Origin: CAYZPE01 sp964626625
GTDB taxonomy: Bacteria; Patescibacteriota; Minisyncoccia; Phycocordibacterales; CAYZPE01
Assembly (NCBI GenBank): GCA_964626625.1
Contig: CAZVFV010000042.1
Span: forward strand, 1 to 5,437
DNA: 5,437 nt
Direction of reading: 5' to 3'
Positions 1-4,644 of this stretch are shown piece by piece. The notes under the pieces are model-generated. The model saw nothing but the letters and a program-made list of their open reading frames with translations. It was not told the origin of the DNA and did no database searches. Each line of letters starts with the position of its first letter. Within the stretch, counting starts at the first letter, position 1. The position numbers were made by a program, and so were the translations under genes.

Positions 1-18
1 GCACAAAGAATTAAATAT

Positions 19-46
19 TTGCTGTTATAATGTTCTACGCTATAAT
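19..46 (+). promoter_or_regulatory. Probable promoter of tRNA-Gly(GCC)
   Basis: A perfect TATAAT lies at 41-46, with a weak -35 (TTGCTG, 19-24) and a 16-bp spacer. The tRNA begins 15 bases after the -10. A second perfect TATAAT at 26-31 is preceded by TGT and could act as an extended -10. I cannot tell which one is used. Confidence 0.5.
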
Positions 47-61
47 GCATTGCATTACATT

Positions 62-135
62 GCGGGTATGGTTTAGTGGTAGAACACGTCCTTGCCAAGG
101 ATGAGATTCGGGTTCGATTCCCGGTACCCGCACCA
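62..135 (+). tRNA. tRNA-Gly, anticodon GCC
   Basis: A full cloverleaf can be drawn. The acceptor GCGGGTA (62-68) pairs with TACCCGC (125-131). The anticodon stem CGTCC/GGATG (one G-T pair) encloses loop TTGCCAA with anticodon GCC at 94-96, reading GGC and GGT. The T-loop is TTCGATT on a 5-bp stem with one T-G pair. The discriminator is A132, and the next three bases happen to be CCA, so the tail may be encoded here, unlike the other two tRNAs. A73 on a Gly tRNA fits the alpha2-type glycyl-tRNA synthetase, whereas U73 is usual with the alpha2-beta2 type. It is a single gene with its own promoter and terminator. Confidence 0.96.
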
Positions 136-177
136 AATTAAAAAATCCCTGATATAACATCGGGGATTTTTTAATTT
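135..177 (+). terminator. Long-stem terminator after tRNA-Gly(GCC)
   Basis: A 15-bp perfect stem (135-149 with 163-177) has a CCC/GGG core flanked by A and T tracts. It can be extended inward by TGAT/ATCG (one T-G pair) to about 19 bp with loop ATAAC. The 3' arm carries GGGA then TTTTTT, typical of Rho-independent termination. The A tract on the 5' side means it could work in both directions. It begins at the last base of the tRNA CCA. Confidence 0.85.
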
Positions 178-338
178 AAGTGGTAGAATTTAATAGGGAT
201 GGTTGTAATAAGGAAACACTTATTTCTTTAGAGTAAAAGAGTCATGAATGGTTTTTTATAATCAGATAATCCCCCGCCCGCACAAGAAAAGTCCTTTATA
301 CCCTGCTGTCCATAATATATGGCTAAAAATAGAACTAT
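178..338. other. Gene-free AT-rich stretch, no recognisable element
   Basis: I see no credible reading frame, RNA gene or repeat array here. Two short patches resemble pieces of a Gly tRNA: AGTGGTAGAA near 180-189 and CCCCCGCCCGCACA at 271-284. No cloverleaf connects them. CCCGCCCGCA (273-282) recurs exactly at 5114-5123, inside the terminator at the right end. Together with 339-485 this makes about 300 bp without a gene. Confidence 0.4.
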
Positions 339-369
339 CTGTGGATAACTCTGTGGATACTGTGTATTA
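339..369 (-). promoter_or_regulatory. Cluster of DnaA-box-like repeats
   Basis: TGTGGATAA at 340-348 is the exact reverse complement of the classic DnaA box TTATCCACA. TGTGGATAC at 352-360 has one mismatch and begins 12 bp later. TGTGTATTA at 361-369 has one mismatch to TTATNCACA. All three point the same way, and the first two sit in a 9-bp direct repeat, CTGTGGATA. AT-rich sequence follows up to the parS site. This could be an origin of replication or a DnaA-regulated site. No dnaA or dnaN gene lies in the window, so an origin is not proven. Confidence 0.5.
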
Positions 370-400
370 AAGACATGTAGACAGGTCGTTAGTTTAAGTC

Positions 401-427
401 TTTTAAGCCTATTAAAACGGCTTAAAA
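401..427. repeat. Inverted repeat in the AT-rich stretch
   Basis: TTTTAAGCC (401-409) and GGCTTAAAA (419-427) are perfect 9-bp arms around a 9-base spacer. No T tract follows directly, so it is not a typical terminator. It lies between the DnaA-box-like repeats and the parS palindrome and might be a protein binding site or part of an unwinding region. Confidence 0.45.
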
Positions 428-472
428 TATAGGTTTTTATAGTAAAAAAGGACTTTTAATTGTCTTTTTAAT

Positions 473-480
473 AAAGAGGT
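473..480 (+). promoter_or_regulatory. Ribosome binding site that fixes the yraN start
   Basis: AAAGAGGT ends 5 bases before the ATG at 486. The alternative in-frame ATG at 528 has no such site. The upstream start is therefore preferred, although it adds 14 residues that the family does not normally have. Confidence 0.6.
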
Positions 481-482
481 AT

Positions 483-506
483 TATATGTTTCACGTGAAA
501 CATATA
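483..506. promoter_or_regulatory. parS: parS centromere-like site
   Basis: The 16-bp core TGTTTCACGTGAAACA (487-502) is a perfect palindrome and matches the widely conserved bacterial chromosomal parS consensus (TGTTNCACGTGAAACA) bound by ParB/Spo0J. The dyad extends four bases each side, giving a 24-bp perfect palindrome. ParB loads at parS, spreads as a CTP-dependent clamp and helps segregate the origin region. The site overlaps the start codon of the yraN-like gene, so its codons read Met-Phe-His-Val-Lys-His. No parA or parB gene is in the window. Confidence 0.88.
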
Positions 507-893
507 TCAGTGTTACATGATAAACATATGCCAACAGAGAAAAGAAAAATAGGAAACCTAGGAGAAGAAATCGCTTGTAGATTTCTTCTAAAGAAAGGTT
601 TTGGTGTTGTGAATAGGAATTATTTAAAAAAATGGGGAGAGATTGATATTGTTGCAAAGAAGGGTAGTAAACTTCATTTTGTTGAAGTAAAGACAGTTAC
701 TGCAGTTTCAGGAAGTCCTTTTAGACCTGAGGATAATGTCCATGAACAAAAACTTAAGCGTATGGCACGAACTGTTGAAACATATATTTTTGAGAAAAAA
801 GTAGCAGGGGAGTTTCAGTGTGATTTGATTACTGTGGAGCTTGATTTTAATACAAAAAAAGCAAAGGTTAAATTATTGGAATCTATTATGTAA
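486..893 (+). CDS. yraN: YraN/UPF0102 family endonuclease-like protein
   Basis: This 135-residue protein belongs to UPF0102 (YraN), a small family with a PD-(D/E)XK nuclease-type fold and no firmly established role; DNA repair or recombination is often suggested. The family signature is visible: GNLGEEIA (23-30), a FLLKKGF..VNRNY segment (33-46), GEID (51-54), and FVEVK (65-69). D54, E67 and K69 are the expected catalytic residues. The C-terminal half has the usual helix (85-103) and a final DLITVELD strand (113-120). Length is close to the family norm of about 120. The first 14 residues look unlike the family and include MFHVKH encoded by the parS palindrome, so translation might instead begin at 528. 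ParB bound at parS could affect expression (inference). tRNA-Pro follows about 50 bp downstream and no terminator separates them. Confidence 0.88.
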   Translation: MFHVKHISVLHDKHMPTEKRKIGNLGEEIACRFLLKKGFGVVNRNYLKKWGEIDIVAKKGSKLHFVEVKTVTAVSGSPFRPEDNVHEQKLKRMARTVETYIFEKKVAGEFQCDLITVELDFNTKKAKVKLLESIM

Positions 894-898
894 TACAC

Positions 899-926
899 TT
901 GGAAGTTATTCATGATGTGGTAGTAT
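899..926 (+). promoter_or_regulatory. Probable promoter of tRNA-Pro
   Basis: TTGGAA (899-904), a 16-bp spacer, then TAGTAT (921-926) preceded by TGG, which makes an extended -10. The tRNA starts 16 bases later. The layout closely matches the candidate promoter of tRNA-Gly(TCC) at 4607-4634. Confidence 0.45.
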
Positions 927-942
927 GGCATATGTTGCAAAA

Positions 943-1013
943 CGGGATGTAATATAACGGTAGTATTCACGCTTTGGGAGCGTGTAGTCCGAGTTCGAAT
1001 CTCGGCATCCCGA
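943..1013 (+). tRNA. tRNA-Pro, anticodon TGG
   Basis: The acceptor CGGGATG (943-949) pairs fully with CATCCCG (1006-1012), including the C1-G72 pair typical of bacterial tRNA-Pro. The anticodon stem CACGC/GCGTG encloses TTTGGGA with anticodon TGG at 975-977 followed by G37, as expected for proline. The T-arm CCGAG/CTCGG carries the loop TTCGAAT. The D-stem (ATAT/GTAT) is weak, all A-T plus one T-G. The discriminator is A1013 and CCA is not encoded, so a CCA-adding enzyme is needed. No hairpin terminator follows. A broken XRE gene starts within about 16 bases of the 3' end. Confidence 0.95.
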
Positions 1014-1028
1014 CAAGTTGTAAAAACA

Positions 1029-1202
1029 GTGATAAAAATTCGTCTTAAACAAAAGCTTTTGTAAGGTGATGTGGCGAGACGGCTCAATCTCTACCGCTCT
1101 TATGTCATCGGTATTGAGCGCGGAGTCCGTAATTTGTCTCTTAAGGTTATTCAAAAAATTGCGAAAGCCTTTGAGGTAACGATAAACGATTTACTCAAAT
1201 AA
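1029..1202 (+). pseudogene. XRE-family helix-turn-helix regulator, broken by a nonsense codon
   Basis: Read in the frame of GTG 1029, this stretch gives about 57 codons that match a complete XRE/Cro (HTH_3) DNA-binding domain. It opens with IKIRLKQKLL, then TAA at 1062-1064, then GDVARRLNLYRSYVIGIERG, and continues with VRNLSLKVIQKIAKAFEVTINDLLK and a second TAA at 1200-1202. In XRE proteins the position of the internal TAA is a nearly invariant Gln in the helix beginning (S/T)QxxxA. CAA to TAA is a single transition, so a nonsense mutation of an otherwise intact gene is the simplest reading. The domain is otherwise well conserved, including the IERG recognition-helix region, which suggests the mutation is recent. 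A shorter product could start at GTG 1071 behind AAGGTGAT but would lack the first helices. The gene ends 5 bases before the next CDS, which suggests a former operon. Confidence 0.72.
1049..1062. repeat. 14-bp perfect palindrome
   Basis: ACAAAAGCTTTTGT reads the same on both strands. Its last base is the first base of the nonsense TAA in the XRE remnant. It could be an operator or chance in AT-rich coding DNA. It has no loop and is unlikely to be a terminator. Confidence 0.3.
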
Positions 1203-1207
1203 TTTAC

Positions 1208-2365
1208 ATGGAGATACTAAAGAGCACAAAAAAAAGAACAGTTGGATGGAATTTATCGCGTCGCTATGAAGGCGTAGCTAGAGCCATACAAGAAATAAAA
1301 GCCATTATCGAAACTGATCCAGATTCAAGCTCTGAAGTTTTAATTTCTCGTGTTAATCCTATAGCTACAGAGAATCAACTAACTGAAGCACAGATAAAGT
1401 TTATTAGAGAAGCCGTCGGAGAATATGAAGAGAAACACAGAGCTATTAAAAAATATCGGGATATGTATCCTGATGATAATGAATTATTCAAAATGTGTTT
1501 TGGTAGAGAGCCACACGGCAGAGTAACTATTGTTGAGGGACCGCTGACATTACATTTTCGATGTTTTAATGTAGATGATTATGTTTTGGCGGGTAGAGGC
1601 GAGGACGAAGATAAGATAAAGCCCGAGGATAGGGCGTGGCTAGAAAAAACAGCGGCTCTTGCTGTAACTGAAACTAGATTAAAAGATTTGGGAAGAGGAA
1701 CTGTATCTATCGAAAATGTAACTTGGAATATGGAAGTTTCTAAACCAAAAGGCCGAGAAGAAACCGCTGAAGAATTGGAAAAACGAGCCAAAGAATATGG
1801 CGAGAGATCTCGCTTGCATGAAGAACAGCACCAATTTAATAGATTATTCAAACCCATAGATACCCAAAAATCAAACGAAGAATTAATTTCTGATTTCAAA
1901 AATAGGAAAGATTACTCTCAGGAATCTGTCCGCCACTTAATTCGCAACTTGGTTAAATCGGAAAGAGTATTTATTGAAGAAAAATTGTGGGATGAAGTGT
2001 TGGCGCTGTATCGAGGTGGGCGTAAAAGAGCAGAGGATGTTTACAAAAATCTCCAGGGTGAAGTTTACGATTACCGAGAAAGACACAAGGTAAGAATTTC
2101 TAAAGTTTCGGAGTGGGTCCAAAAACATTTATCCGAAATTTCAGAAATAACTGTCGAAACTAAATATATTGAAAAGGAGATTGATAACGTATTTGGATCT
2201 GAATATGAAGCAGATTTACAAAAATGGCTAAGTGCTATTACGGTTTTAGAAAATAAGGGTTATTCTAGTGATGAGGTAATAGCTTTTCTGTTCCAAGAAC
2301 CCATCCATAATTGGCCTAAATTAGCAGATAGAGTTTCCGCAAAACAGATTGGGATTGTTTTGTAA
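1208..2365 (+). CDS. Protein of unknown family with HExxH motif (putative zincin-like)
   Basis: I do not recognise a named family for this 385-residue soluble protein. There is no signal peptide or membrane segment. Residues 204-208 read HEEQH, an HExxH motif in which two His would bind zinc and the first Glu would activate water. The stretch IEEKLWDEVLALY (256-268) resembles the downstream helix that gives a gluzincin its third ligand, with E263 a candidate 55 residues after H208. A beta-like segment (164-178, GTVSIENVTWNMEVS) precedes a charged helix leading to the motif. The region from 270 to 330 is rich in charged residues and probably helical. The C-terminus (339-376) looks like a compact helical domain ending IHNWPKL. 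No Shine-Dalgarno is seen before ATG 1208. No in-frame alternative start lies between that ATG and the in-frame TGA at 1172. The XRE remnant ends 5 bp upstream. The active-site assignment is a motif reading only. Confidence 0.75.
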   Translation: MEILKSTKKRTVGWNLSRRYEGVARAIQEIKAIIETDPDSSSEVLISRVNPIATENQLTEAQIKFIREAVGEYEEKHRAIKKYRDMYPDDNELFKMCFGREPHGRVTIVEGPLTLHFRCFNVDDYVLAGRGEDEDKIKPEDRAWLEKTAALAVTETRLKDLGRGTVSIENVTWNMEVSKPKGREETAEELEKRAKEYGERSRLHEEQHQFNRLFKPIDTQKSNEELISDFKNRKDYSQESVRHLIRNLVKSERVFIEEKLWDEVLALYRGGRKRAEDVYKNLQGEVYDYRERHKVRISKVSEWVQKHLSEISEITVETKYIEKEIDNVFGSEYEADLQKWLSAITVLENKGYSSDEVIAFLFQEPIHNWPKLADRVSAKQIGIVL

Positions 2366-2453
2366 TCCTGGTGGCAGTTCAAGCGAGGGCGTGGCGGAGG
2401 GGTGTGCGGGTTTAATGAAACCAATAACTGTATTAAAAAAGGGAAGTGTCTAG
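2362..2453 (+). pseudogene. Truncated RNHCP zinc-ribbon gene fragment
   Basis: In the frame beginning AAT at 2364 the sequence reads NPGGSSSEGVAEGCAGLM and then KPITVLKKGS before TAG at 2451. This corresponds to residues 42-64 of the intact RNHCP protein at 3151-3444 (NPGDREEGCAGLM onward), with a five-residue longer linker after NPG. The N-terminal CxxC and NHCPKC knuckles and the C-terminal CxxC are missing. Similarity starts almost exactly at the stop codon of the HExxH gene (GTAA in both copies), so the fragment abuts or slightly overlaps that gene. The last 52 bp are identical to the intact gene. There is no start codon or ribosome binding site, so it is a remnant. Confidence 0.7.
2397..2448 (+). 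repeat. 52-bp exact direct repeat, copy 1
   Basis: Every base from 2397 to 2448 matches 3292-3343 in the same orientation, at an offset of 895 bp. The match breaks at both ends (G versus A before, T versus A after). This copy lies in the RNHCP fragment. Confidence 0.97.
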
Positions 2454-2475
2454 ATTAAAGCTGAAAATAAGTATG

Positions 2476-2504
2476 TTGACAGTTCTTATATATTGTGCTA
2501 TTTC
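2476..2504 (+). promoter_or_regulatory. Promoter of the 166-residue unknown gene
   Basis: A consensus -35 TTGACA (2476-2481) is followed by a 17-bp spacer and TATTTC (2499-2504) with an upstream TGC, making an extended -10. Transcription would start near 2511, after the GTG at 2495. This argues for the ATG at 2558 as the true start of the gene. Confidence 0.6.
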
Positions 2505-2545
2505 TTATAAAGAATAGGATTACTATACACAACAAACCTTTTTAT

Positions 2546-2550
2546 AGGAG
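2546..2550 (+). promoter_or_regulatory. Shine-Dalgarno that fixes the start at 2558
   Basis: AGGAG ends 7 bases before ATG 2558. It is the clearest ribosome binding site in the window. The open frame runs 21 codons further up to GTG 2495, but that codon lacks a binding site and lies inside the promoter. Confidence 0.75.
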
Positions 2551-2557
2551 TGATGAT

Positions 2558-3058
2558 ATGGAACCAGAACTTTTGGAACAGTTTGCTAAAAATCTTCAAC
2601 AGAAGTTTGAGACCATGGCATGTACCGGATGGGTGTATCAAGCAGGTCATAAGATGATAATTGATCTCCTTAAAAATCTTCAGGAAAACGTTCGTGTATG
2701 TGCTTATGAGATCGATCTCCAAACGAGCGAGTTCTATCATTCTCTGCTTCGGTGTCTCTTGAGAACGATCGATTCTATGAAGAAGTTTGATAATACAACG
2801 AAAGCGCTTCTTCCTGGTGATCGTGATCTTGCTGTCGTTAAACTTCTCAAAAGTAACGGTATTACCGTAACACTCAAAGAATGTTCAATGATGGGTTTCG
2901 TTACTAAGGAAGATTATCGCAGAGCGCTCCAAATTATTTTGCTTGAACGAGTATCTTTGAGTGCTTGGCGAAAGTTCGAAAATACTCTCAATGGAGAGTG
3001 TGTTTGCACCCAAGAGGAATTTGACTTGGCGCGGCGCACTTATCCTTTTACTCCGTAG
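2558..3058 (+). CDS. Hypothetical protein, 166 residues, family not recognised
   Basis: I do not recognise this protein. It looks soluble and mostly helical, with no signal peptide, membrane segment or zinc-finger spacing. It begins MEPELLEQFAKNLQQKFETM. A central segment (43-80) contains NVRVCAYEIDLQTSEFYHSLL. A basic/hydrophobic stretch near 86-105 reads LPGDRDLAVVKLLKSNGITV. The C-terminal third (115-165) is two helices followed by GECVCTQEEFDLARRTYPF. Five Cys are scattered without a clear metal-binding pattern. The gene has its own consensus promoter, a good Shine-Dalgarno and a strong terminator, so it is a monocistronic unit and probably well expressed. The whole unit lies between two copies of a 52-bp direct repeat, which suggests it was inserted between pieces of RNHCP genes. 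No function can be assigned. Confidence 0.8.
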   Translation: MEPELLEQFAKNLQQKFETMACTGWVYQAGHKMIIDLLKNLQENVRVCAYEIDLQTSEFYHSLLRCLLRTIDSMKKFDNTTKALLPGDRDLAVVKLLKSNGITVTLKECSMMGFVTKEDYRRALQIILLERVSLSAWRKFENTLNGECVCTQEEFDLARRTYPFTP

Positions 3059-3063
3059 AAATC

Positions 3064-3104
3064 AAAACCCCATAAGAAAACCTTGCTACTTGTGGGGTTT
3101 TCTT
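3064..3104 (+). terminator. Rho-independent terminator after the unknown gene
   Basis: AAAACCCCATAAG (3064-3076) pairs with CTTGTGGGGTTTT (3089-3101), 13 bp with one T-G pair, around a 12-base loop. CTTGTTTT follows. A second pairing, AAGAAAACC (3074-3082) with GGTTTTCTT (3096-3104), is also perfect and cannot form together with the first. The hairpin starts 6 bases after the stop codon. Confidence 0.85.
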
Positions 3105-3150
3105 GTTTTAAGTAAACTTTGAGTAAGGAAGTTAATTTTTATTTTTTGTT

Positions 3151-3444
3151 ATGTCTAAAAAGTTTCAACGTACAATTGAAGATTTTACCTGTGAAAACTG
3201 CAGTTTTTTTGTGAAAGGTAATGGGTACACAAACCACTGTCCAAAATGTTTTTGGAGTAAACATGTTGATGTAAACCCAGGTGATAGGGAAGAGGGGTGT
3301 GCGGGTTTAATGAAACCAATAACTGTATTAAAAAAGGGAAGTGATCATGTTGTAAATCAGCAGTGCCAGAAGTGTGGTTTTGAAAGAAAAAACAAAGTGT
3401 TACCAGAAGATGACTTTGATGCGTTGGTGGAGGTTTTAAAATAA
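3151..3444 (+). CDS. RNHCP domain zinc-ribbon protein
   Basis: This 97-residue protein matches the RNHCP family (named for its RNHCP motif), small zinc-binding proteins of unknown function. Visible landmarks are a first CxxC (C14, C17), NHCPKC (28-33), the WSKHVDVNPGDR segment (35-46), C50 followed by AGLMKPI (51-57), a second CxxC (C72, C75), and the tail NKVLPEDDFDAL (81-92). The Cys pairs suggest at least one zinc ribbon, possibly for RNA or protein binding, which is inference. Length is typical of the family. AAGGAAG lies about 20 bases before ATG 3151, too far for a normal Shine-Dalgarno. A weak TTGAGT (3119-3124) and TATTTT (3140-3145) would place the transcript start close to the ATG, so it may be leaderless. 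Its middle is duplicated at 2362-2453. It converges on the minus-strand protease and shares a terminator with it. Confidence 0.9.
   Translation: MSKKFQRTIEDFTCENCSFFVKGNGYTNHCPKCFWSKHVDVNPGDREEGCAGLMKPITVLKKGSDHVVNQQCQKCGFERKNKVLPEDDFDALVEVLK
3292..3343 (+). repeat. 52-bp exact direct repeat, copy 2
   Basis: This is the intact-gene copy, encoding residues 48-64 of the RNHCP protein. It is identical to 2397-2448, and both copies are in the same reading frame relative to the RNHCP sequence. Confidence 0.97.
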
Positions 3445-3480
3445 AAGTGTTAGACGCCGGGCGTCTAACACTTTTATTTT
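3438..3480. terminator. Bidirectional terminator shared by convergent genes
   Basis: A perfect 20-bp stem (3438-3457 with 3461-3480) has the 3-base loop CGG and a GC-rich top (GACGC/GCGTC). Each strand runs into T-rich sequence, so it can terminate both transcripts. It contains the TAA of the RNHCP gene (3442-3444) and the TAA of the protease gene (TTA at 3474-3476). Confidence 0.92.
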
Positions 3481-4574
3481 AGTTGATCCAGTAAGGTTTT
3501 TCTGAGTAGGGGAATTTGTGAAGATTCAAATGATTGTTGTTTTTCTATACTTGCTTCACGTAAGGTTTGTTCAAGTCCCAGTCCTGTTTCTTCTCGCAAG
3601 CTCCGGTCTATGTGAGAGGTGCTTATGGCTCGTAGATCTCTGTCTGAAGTTTGTTTTGATTCTGTGGCAGTAACAATAAGGCCAGAAAGTAAGACGTTTT
3701 TATTCACCACAGCTCCACCAGAGGATCCTTTTTGTGAAAGAACTGTTCCACCTATAGAAAATAAATCCACAGTTTGTTCTTTAAAGGTAAATACCTCTGT
3801 TACTTGTGCGATAGAGGAAACCATATAGAGGTTTCTTGAAATAGAAATACCTCCTAAAAATTCAGCGGGATAACTCGCAAGAAGCATATAGTCATTGAGA
3901 GAGGTTTTTTCAAGAGATGTTTTTATAAAAGATGTTTCGATAGGGAAGTCATCTTTTGGAATACGTTCTGTGACAATAAGAAGTGCATAATCATTTTCTC
4001 CGGTACCCATTGGGTTTGTTTGGTTAATTTGTGATGCATTTTCTGTAAGCCACGTACTCGATATGTAGAGTAGTTTTGCTTTATATGTTGGGTAAGATGG
4101 ATTTCCTGTTCTGATGACGCAATTAATGTATTCAGGTAATAAAAAATACTGACCTACGTGAGCGTTGGTGAGAATTATTCCTTTTGAATCTATAAACACA
4201 CCACTTCCGCTTAGAGGGTGAAGGGTATCGGTTTTTGTGGTGCAAAAAATATTTACTAAAGCGAGGCGAGTTTGTTTATTTATAGAATCAAAATTGATAA
4301 CTTCTATTTGTGGTTTTTCTGGCTCAGGAATAATAATGGCCGGTGGGGGAGTTGTGGTTTGGGTTTGTTTGATTGGAGCTTCGGGCACTTCTTTGGAAGT
4401 TTTTTCTTTTATTTTTGGGAGCACTCCTGTTTTTTGTTGGGTGGGGGTGCTTACTGTTCTTATATTTTCTTGGGGAATGTATAAAGGGATTATTTTTTTT
4501 TGAAACTCTTGAATTGCCACAAAAGTACTCATGAAAACAAATATTCCGAGAGTTATTTTGAAAAGAGTATGCAT
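3474..4574 (-). CDS. Secreted or membrane-anchored trypsin/HtrA-like serine protease
   Basis: This 366-residue protein has an N-terminal hydrophobic segment (about 4-20) after a short basic start, so it is exported or anchored. A Thr/Pro/Lys-rich linker (40-90) probably spans the cell wall zone. The protease domain (about 100-305) shows the chymotrypsin-fold triad in order: H139 in ILTNAHV, D195 in NDYALL, and S285 in GSSGGA. GSGVFID (123-129) is the usual strand before the His motif. C111 and C152 could form a disulfide. The C-terminus (310-366) is helical and charged. I see no PDZ domain, unlike classical DegP/HtrA. It would cleave proteins outside the membrane, perhaps for envelope quality control; the target is unknown. 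No clear Shine-Dalgarno precedes the ATG. An extended -10 (TGTTATATA, minus strand, 4586-4594) would give a leader of only about five bases. tRNA-Gly(TCC) is transcribed divergently upstream. Confidence 0.9.
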   Translation of the reverse strand: MHTLFKITLGIFVFMSTFVAIQEFQKKIIPLYIPQENIRTVSTPTQQKTGVLPKIKEKTSKEVPEAPIKQTQTTTPPPAIIIPEPEKPQIEVINFDSINKQTRLALVNIFCTTKTDTLHPLSGSGVFIDSKGIILTNAHVGQYFLLPEYINCVIRTGNPSYPTYKAKLLYISSTWLTENASQINQTNPMGTGENDYALLIVTERIPKDDFPIETSFIKTSLEKTSLNDYMLLASYPAEFLGGISISRNLYMVSSIAQVTEVFTFKEQTVDLFSIGGTVLSQKGSSGGAVVNKNVLLSGLIVTATESKQTSDRDLRAISTSHIDRSLREETGLGLEQTLREASIEKQQSFESSQIPLLRKTLLDQLK

Positions 4575-4606
4575 GGAAATTTAAGTATATAACATTACGG
4601 TAACAC

Positions 4607-4634
4607 TTGGATTGATAGAATTTTATGTTAATAT
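4607..4634 (+). promoter_or_regulatory. Probable promoter of tRNA-Gly(TCC)
   Basis: TTGGAT (4607-4612), a 16-bp spacer, then TAATAT (4629-4634) preceded by TGT as an extended -10. The tRNA starts 10 bases later. The pattern is very like the one before tRNA-Pro. It shares a 70-bp gap with the divergent protease gene. Confidence 0.5.
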
Positions 4635-4644
4635 AGCCTTTATC

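Noticed and set aside
180..284. tRNA-Gly-like pieces (AGTGGTAGAA and CCCCCGCCCGCACA)
   Set aside because: No anticodon arm or T-arm connects them and the acceptor has no 5' partner, so a tRNA remnant cannot be supported.
815..1154. Minus-strand open frames across tRNA-Pro and the XRE remnant
   Set aside because: They run antisense through a tRNA and a recognisable HTH domain and show no protein-like features.
2495..2557. GTG start at 2495 for the 166-residue gene
   Set aside because: It lies within the likely promoter, upstream of the expected transcript start, and has no ribosome binding site, whereas ATG 2558 has AGGAG at good spacing.
4237..4503. Plus-strand open frames opposite the protease N-terminal region
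   Set aside because: They are antisense to the well-supported protease gene; their hydrophobic and Gly/Val-rich look comes from the Pro/Thr-rich linker read backwards.
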